Translations under genes and position numbers: made by a program
Shown: piece by piece, positions 62,466 to 64,000 of the stretch
How the letters are laid out: every line of letters begins with the position of its first letter
How positions within the stretch are numbered: position 1 is the first letter of the stretch
The notes under the pieces: generated by a model
What the model saw: only the letters and a program-made list of their open reading frames with translations
Told to the model about the DNA's origin: nothing
Databases searched by the model: none
Virus record (IMG/VR): IMGVR_UViG_3300027852_000809
Span: 19,743-83,742 of that record
Direction: 5' to 3' (one strand)
DNA: 64,000 nucleotides
Origin: a virus

Positions 62466-62512
62466 CAAGTATAATACATAAAAATAATTTTGATAACGAT
62501 TTCAGGTAATAT
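62466..62512 (-). promoter_or_regulatory. phage late promoter P1 (scaffold/capsid)
   Basis: Minus strand ATATTACCT (62504-62512), exactly 30 nt, then TATACTTG (62466-62473), 27 nt before the scaffold start. Confidence 0.75.
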
Positions 62513-62550
62513 GGAATATTTTGAGAAATTAAATATTGTATATTTGGGTT

Positions 62551-63024
62551 ATGGCATCATATAAACCAATAGAATTAAAGTCTGAAAATGAAGTTGTAAT
62601 AACAAATGAAGAAAAACCGTATTTAACAAAAAGTGTCTTACTTGAAGAACCTGTTAGAGGAATATTGCCAGTATATTTCCTTGGTTTTCATTTAGATTAT
62701 GTTAGTGAGAAGTATGCTTTAGATCACAAACATATATTGAACCTGCTGTATTTTAAGGAATTAGGAGTTTTTAATTATAGAATTAAAAAACATAATACTA
62801 CAATTAATATTCAGAATTATCTTAATATGGGAATGGTTTCTAAAATCGTGGAAAGTAGAAATGAAAGTTTTAAATATATGCTTACCCCTTTTGGTGTAGA
62901 AATAGTGGATTGTTTTATTGATTCACTAAAGAATAATGATCGTTTTATGGTTTCTGATAATCTTGTTAGGAAAGATCATAAGAGAGAGTTGTCTTCTGTT
63001 CTTGAGGATTATTTTAATAAATAA
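62551..63024 (+). CDS. winged-helix-like regulator candidate, 157 aa
   Basis: Starts at MASYKPIELKSENE; the ATG is 4 nt after TATATTTG (62539-62546), so the mRNA is leaderless. The middle, LDHKHILNLLYFKELGV, and ESFKYMLTPFGVEIVDCFID fit the helix-turn-helix and wing of MarR-type proteins. It is divergent from promoter P1 and 38 bp from its upstream element, so it may be the predicted late activator. That link is inference. Confidence 0.6.
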   Translation: MASYKPIELKSENEVVITNEEKPYLTKSVLLEEPVRGILPVYFLGFHLDYVSEKYALDHKHILNLLYFKELGVFNYRIKKHNTTINIQNYLNMGMVSKIVESRNESFKYMLTPFGVEIVDCFIDSLKNNDRFMVSDNLVRKDHKRELSSVLEDYFNK

Positions 63025-63040
63025 TTAAAATCCTACAGTT

Positions 63041-63196
63041 TTAGTTACATTGTAAATACCAATTAAAATTTTGTTCAGCCTTACGATCTCTAATTTTACG
63101 TTCTTTTATTTTGTCTTGAAGTTTCTCTAATCCAGCAATTATTTCGCTTTGTGAAATTTGATTAGCTTCTTCTGTATTTATAAATGATTTTTTCAT
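63041..63196 (-). CDS. small hypothetical protein, 51 aa
   Basis: MKKSFINTEEANQISQSE... to TAA; Lys/Glu/Gln-rich helix. Convergent to the plus-strand regulator. No family recognised. Confidence 0.55.
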   Translation of the reverse strand: MKKSFINTEEANQISQSEIIAGLEKLQDKIKERKIRDRKAEQNFNWYLQCN

Positions 63197-63204
63197 AACT
63201 ACAG

Positions 63205-63345
63205 TTAAAATTTATACTCGGTTTCAGAACAAAAAATACAATTCCTAGTATCTTCCAAATCATCGAAAGGAATCCACTCGCTAAACTTGTGATTGTCCTC
63301 TTTACATTCTTTTTCCATTTTCTCGATAAATTTATCTTTTGCCAT
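63205..63345 (-). CDS. small hypothetical protein, 46 aa
   Basis: MAKDKFIEKMEKECKEDNHK... with a C-terminal NCIFCSET motif (a CxxC pair plus an earlier Cys and His that could bind zinc). 8 bp upstream of the 51-aa gene. Unknown role. Confidence 0.55.
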   Translation of the reverse strand: MAKDKFIEKMEKECKEDNHKFSEWIPFDDLEDTRNCIFCSETEYKF

Positions 63346-63426
63346 AATTACAGTTTGTTTTTAGTTAAAATTTGAACGTTCTACAACTTTATATAAAGCA
63401 CATTAAAACGATGCTTTATATCTTTT

Positions 63427-63876
63427 GTTAGAGGTCATTGTGCAAGCACCGCAAAAAGAAACAGTAATAATTTATAAAAAGGGTCGCTACGGCTAGGTAT
63501 CGCATACTTGGTAAGCTGCATAGCTGAACACTAGAGTTAGGTCTATCGGTTGACGTATTCGACCAGAACACGCCCCACGCTTTATATAAGACAAGATAGA
63601 TTATCCGTCTAGCCACTAAGTTGCAGGAAACAGGAGACAGATGCTCACTTGGTAACAAACCCTTTTTATAAATTATTAATATTTCTCTTTTTTTGCTCAA
63701 TGACCTCTAACTCGCAACGTATGTCTACGCATCGACTAAGGTCAGTGCTTGTTTAATTAATTATCTGCGTCTACGCTTACAAAACGCTCATCTAACAAGG
63801 TATATGCCTAATAGATGCGCAGCCATAGCCTCTTATGTGTATGCTGCGCATCCACGAGGCATATACGTTGCGAGTT
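63427..63876. ncRNA. large highly structured RNA region, novel
   Basis: A gap of 562 bp without a credible gene. Domain A: perfect 14-bp stem (63427-63440 with 63698-63711) and perfect 19-bp stem (63465-63483 with 63660-63678) around a 176-nt loop with its own hairpins. Domain B: perfect 14-bp stem (63709-63722 with 63863-63876) holding ATGCCT/AGGCAT and a 10-bp stem (63814-63823 with 63843-63852). A GGTTGA-TCGACC hairpin has a U-G pair only on the plus strand. It resembles ornate phage RNAs (GOLLD, ROOL) in style; no identity is claimed. Confidence 0.6.
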
Positions 63877-63907
63877 GGCAACAATTACGGAACGGAAACG
63901 AGAATGA

Positions 63908-64000
63908 TTATTTTTTCTTTTTGACTATATCTCTAATCACATATTTACTTCCAATCTTTACGACTTCTTTTTTTTGGTCGAGTATGGCGTGAAAATCTTT
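63908..64000 (-). CDS. partial hypothetical protein, C-terminal 30 aa
   Basis: Open frame from the right edge to TAA at 63908, ending KIGSKYVIRDIVKKKK. Its start lies outside the window. Basic C-terminus. The frame is continuous to the edge and uses normal codons. Confidence 0.5.
   Translation of the reverse strand, partial: KDFHAILDQKKEVVKIGSKYVIRDIVKKKK

Noticed and set aside
63428-63700. Minus-strand 90-codon ORF
   Set aside because: It spans the perfect inverted repeats of the structured RNA, so the open frame is a by-product.
1-64000. Genome-wide recoding of TAG as an amino acid, known in some crAss-like phages
   Set aside because: TAG ends several genes that clearly stop there (for example 15629-16006 and 58904-59668) and there is no suppressor tRNA in the window; the two internal TAG cases are treated as local.

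Overview
The window looks like most of the genome of an AT-rich lytic podovirus of a Bacteroidetes (Flavobacteriia) host. Three things point to the host: transcription starts resemble the Bacteroidetes sigma consensus TTTG-N19-TAnnTTTG (exact copies at 11688-11718, 25117-25147 and 30737-30767), the tRNA-Cys resembles flavobacterial tRNA-Cys, and Shine-Dalgarno sequences are largely absent. The structural module recalls crAss-like phages and the Cellulophaga podoviruses: a roughly 780-aa terminase, an 805-aa portal, a very long (1,412-aa) tail protein and a 2,550-aa multidomain protein. No integrase, repressor, DNA polymerase or RNA polymerase is visible, so part of the genome must lie outside the window. 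Naming a lineage is inference.

Layout. (1) 0.1-11.7 kb, minus strand: an early operon of mostly small unrecognised proteins, plus a TOPRIM/Spo11-like protein, an HNH homing endonuclease and two exported proteins. It is driven by a canonical host promoter at 11688-11718. Three genes at its right end have a repeated, covarying two-hairpin RNA leader. (2) 11.7-12.8 kb: a non-coding, GC-rich, strongly skewed divergent region that looks like an origin or control region. (3) 12.8-14.7 kb, plus strand: a short early operon with a Tat-signal protein, tRNA-Cys and an attenuator-like RNA. (4) 14.8-25.1 kb, minus strand: nucleic-acid metabolism genes (SSB-like, NinG-like, PNKP-type phosphatase, possible AEP-like protein, kinase-like protein) and a tRNA-like structured RNA at 19.5-19.7 kb. 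(5) 25.2-25.9 kb: two plus-strand genes. (6) 25.8-62.4 kb, minus strand: the virion and lysis module, covering tail fibre, spanin pair, amidase, holin candidates, second fibre, portal, terminase, ejected or polyvalent proteins, a homing endonuclease, tail, ring proteins, capsid and scaffold. (7) 62.5-64 kb: a divergent winged-helix-like regulator, small genes and a roughly 450-nt highly structured RNA region.

The strongest new observation is a phage-specific promoter architecture. Six intergenic gaps of the virion module carry ATATTACCT (or a close variant), exactly 30 nt, then a TATNYTTG -7 box. This replaces the host -33 element and predicts a phage-encoded activator; the gene at 62551-63024, divergent from one of the sites, is a candidate. 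Other notable points are a predicted antisense small RNA inside the lysis operon, the tRNA-like RNA, the structured RNA at the right end, and several interrupted genes in the early operon.
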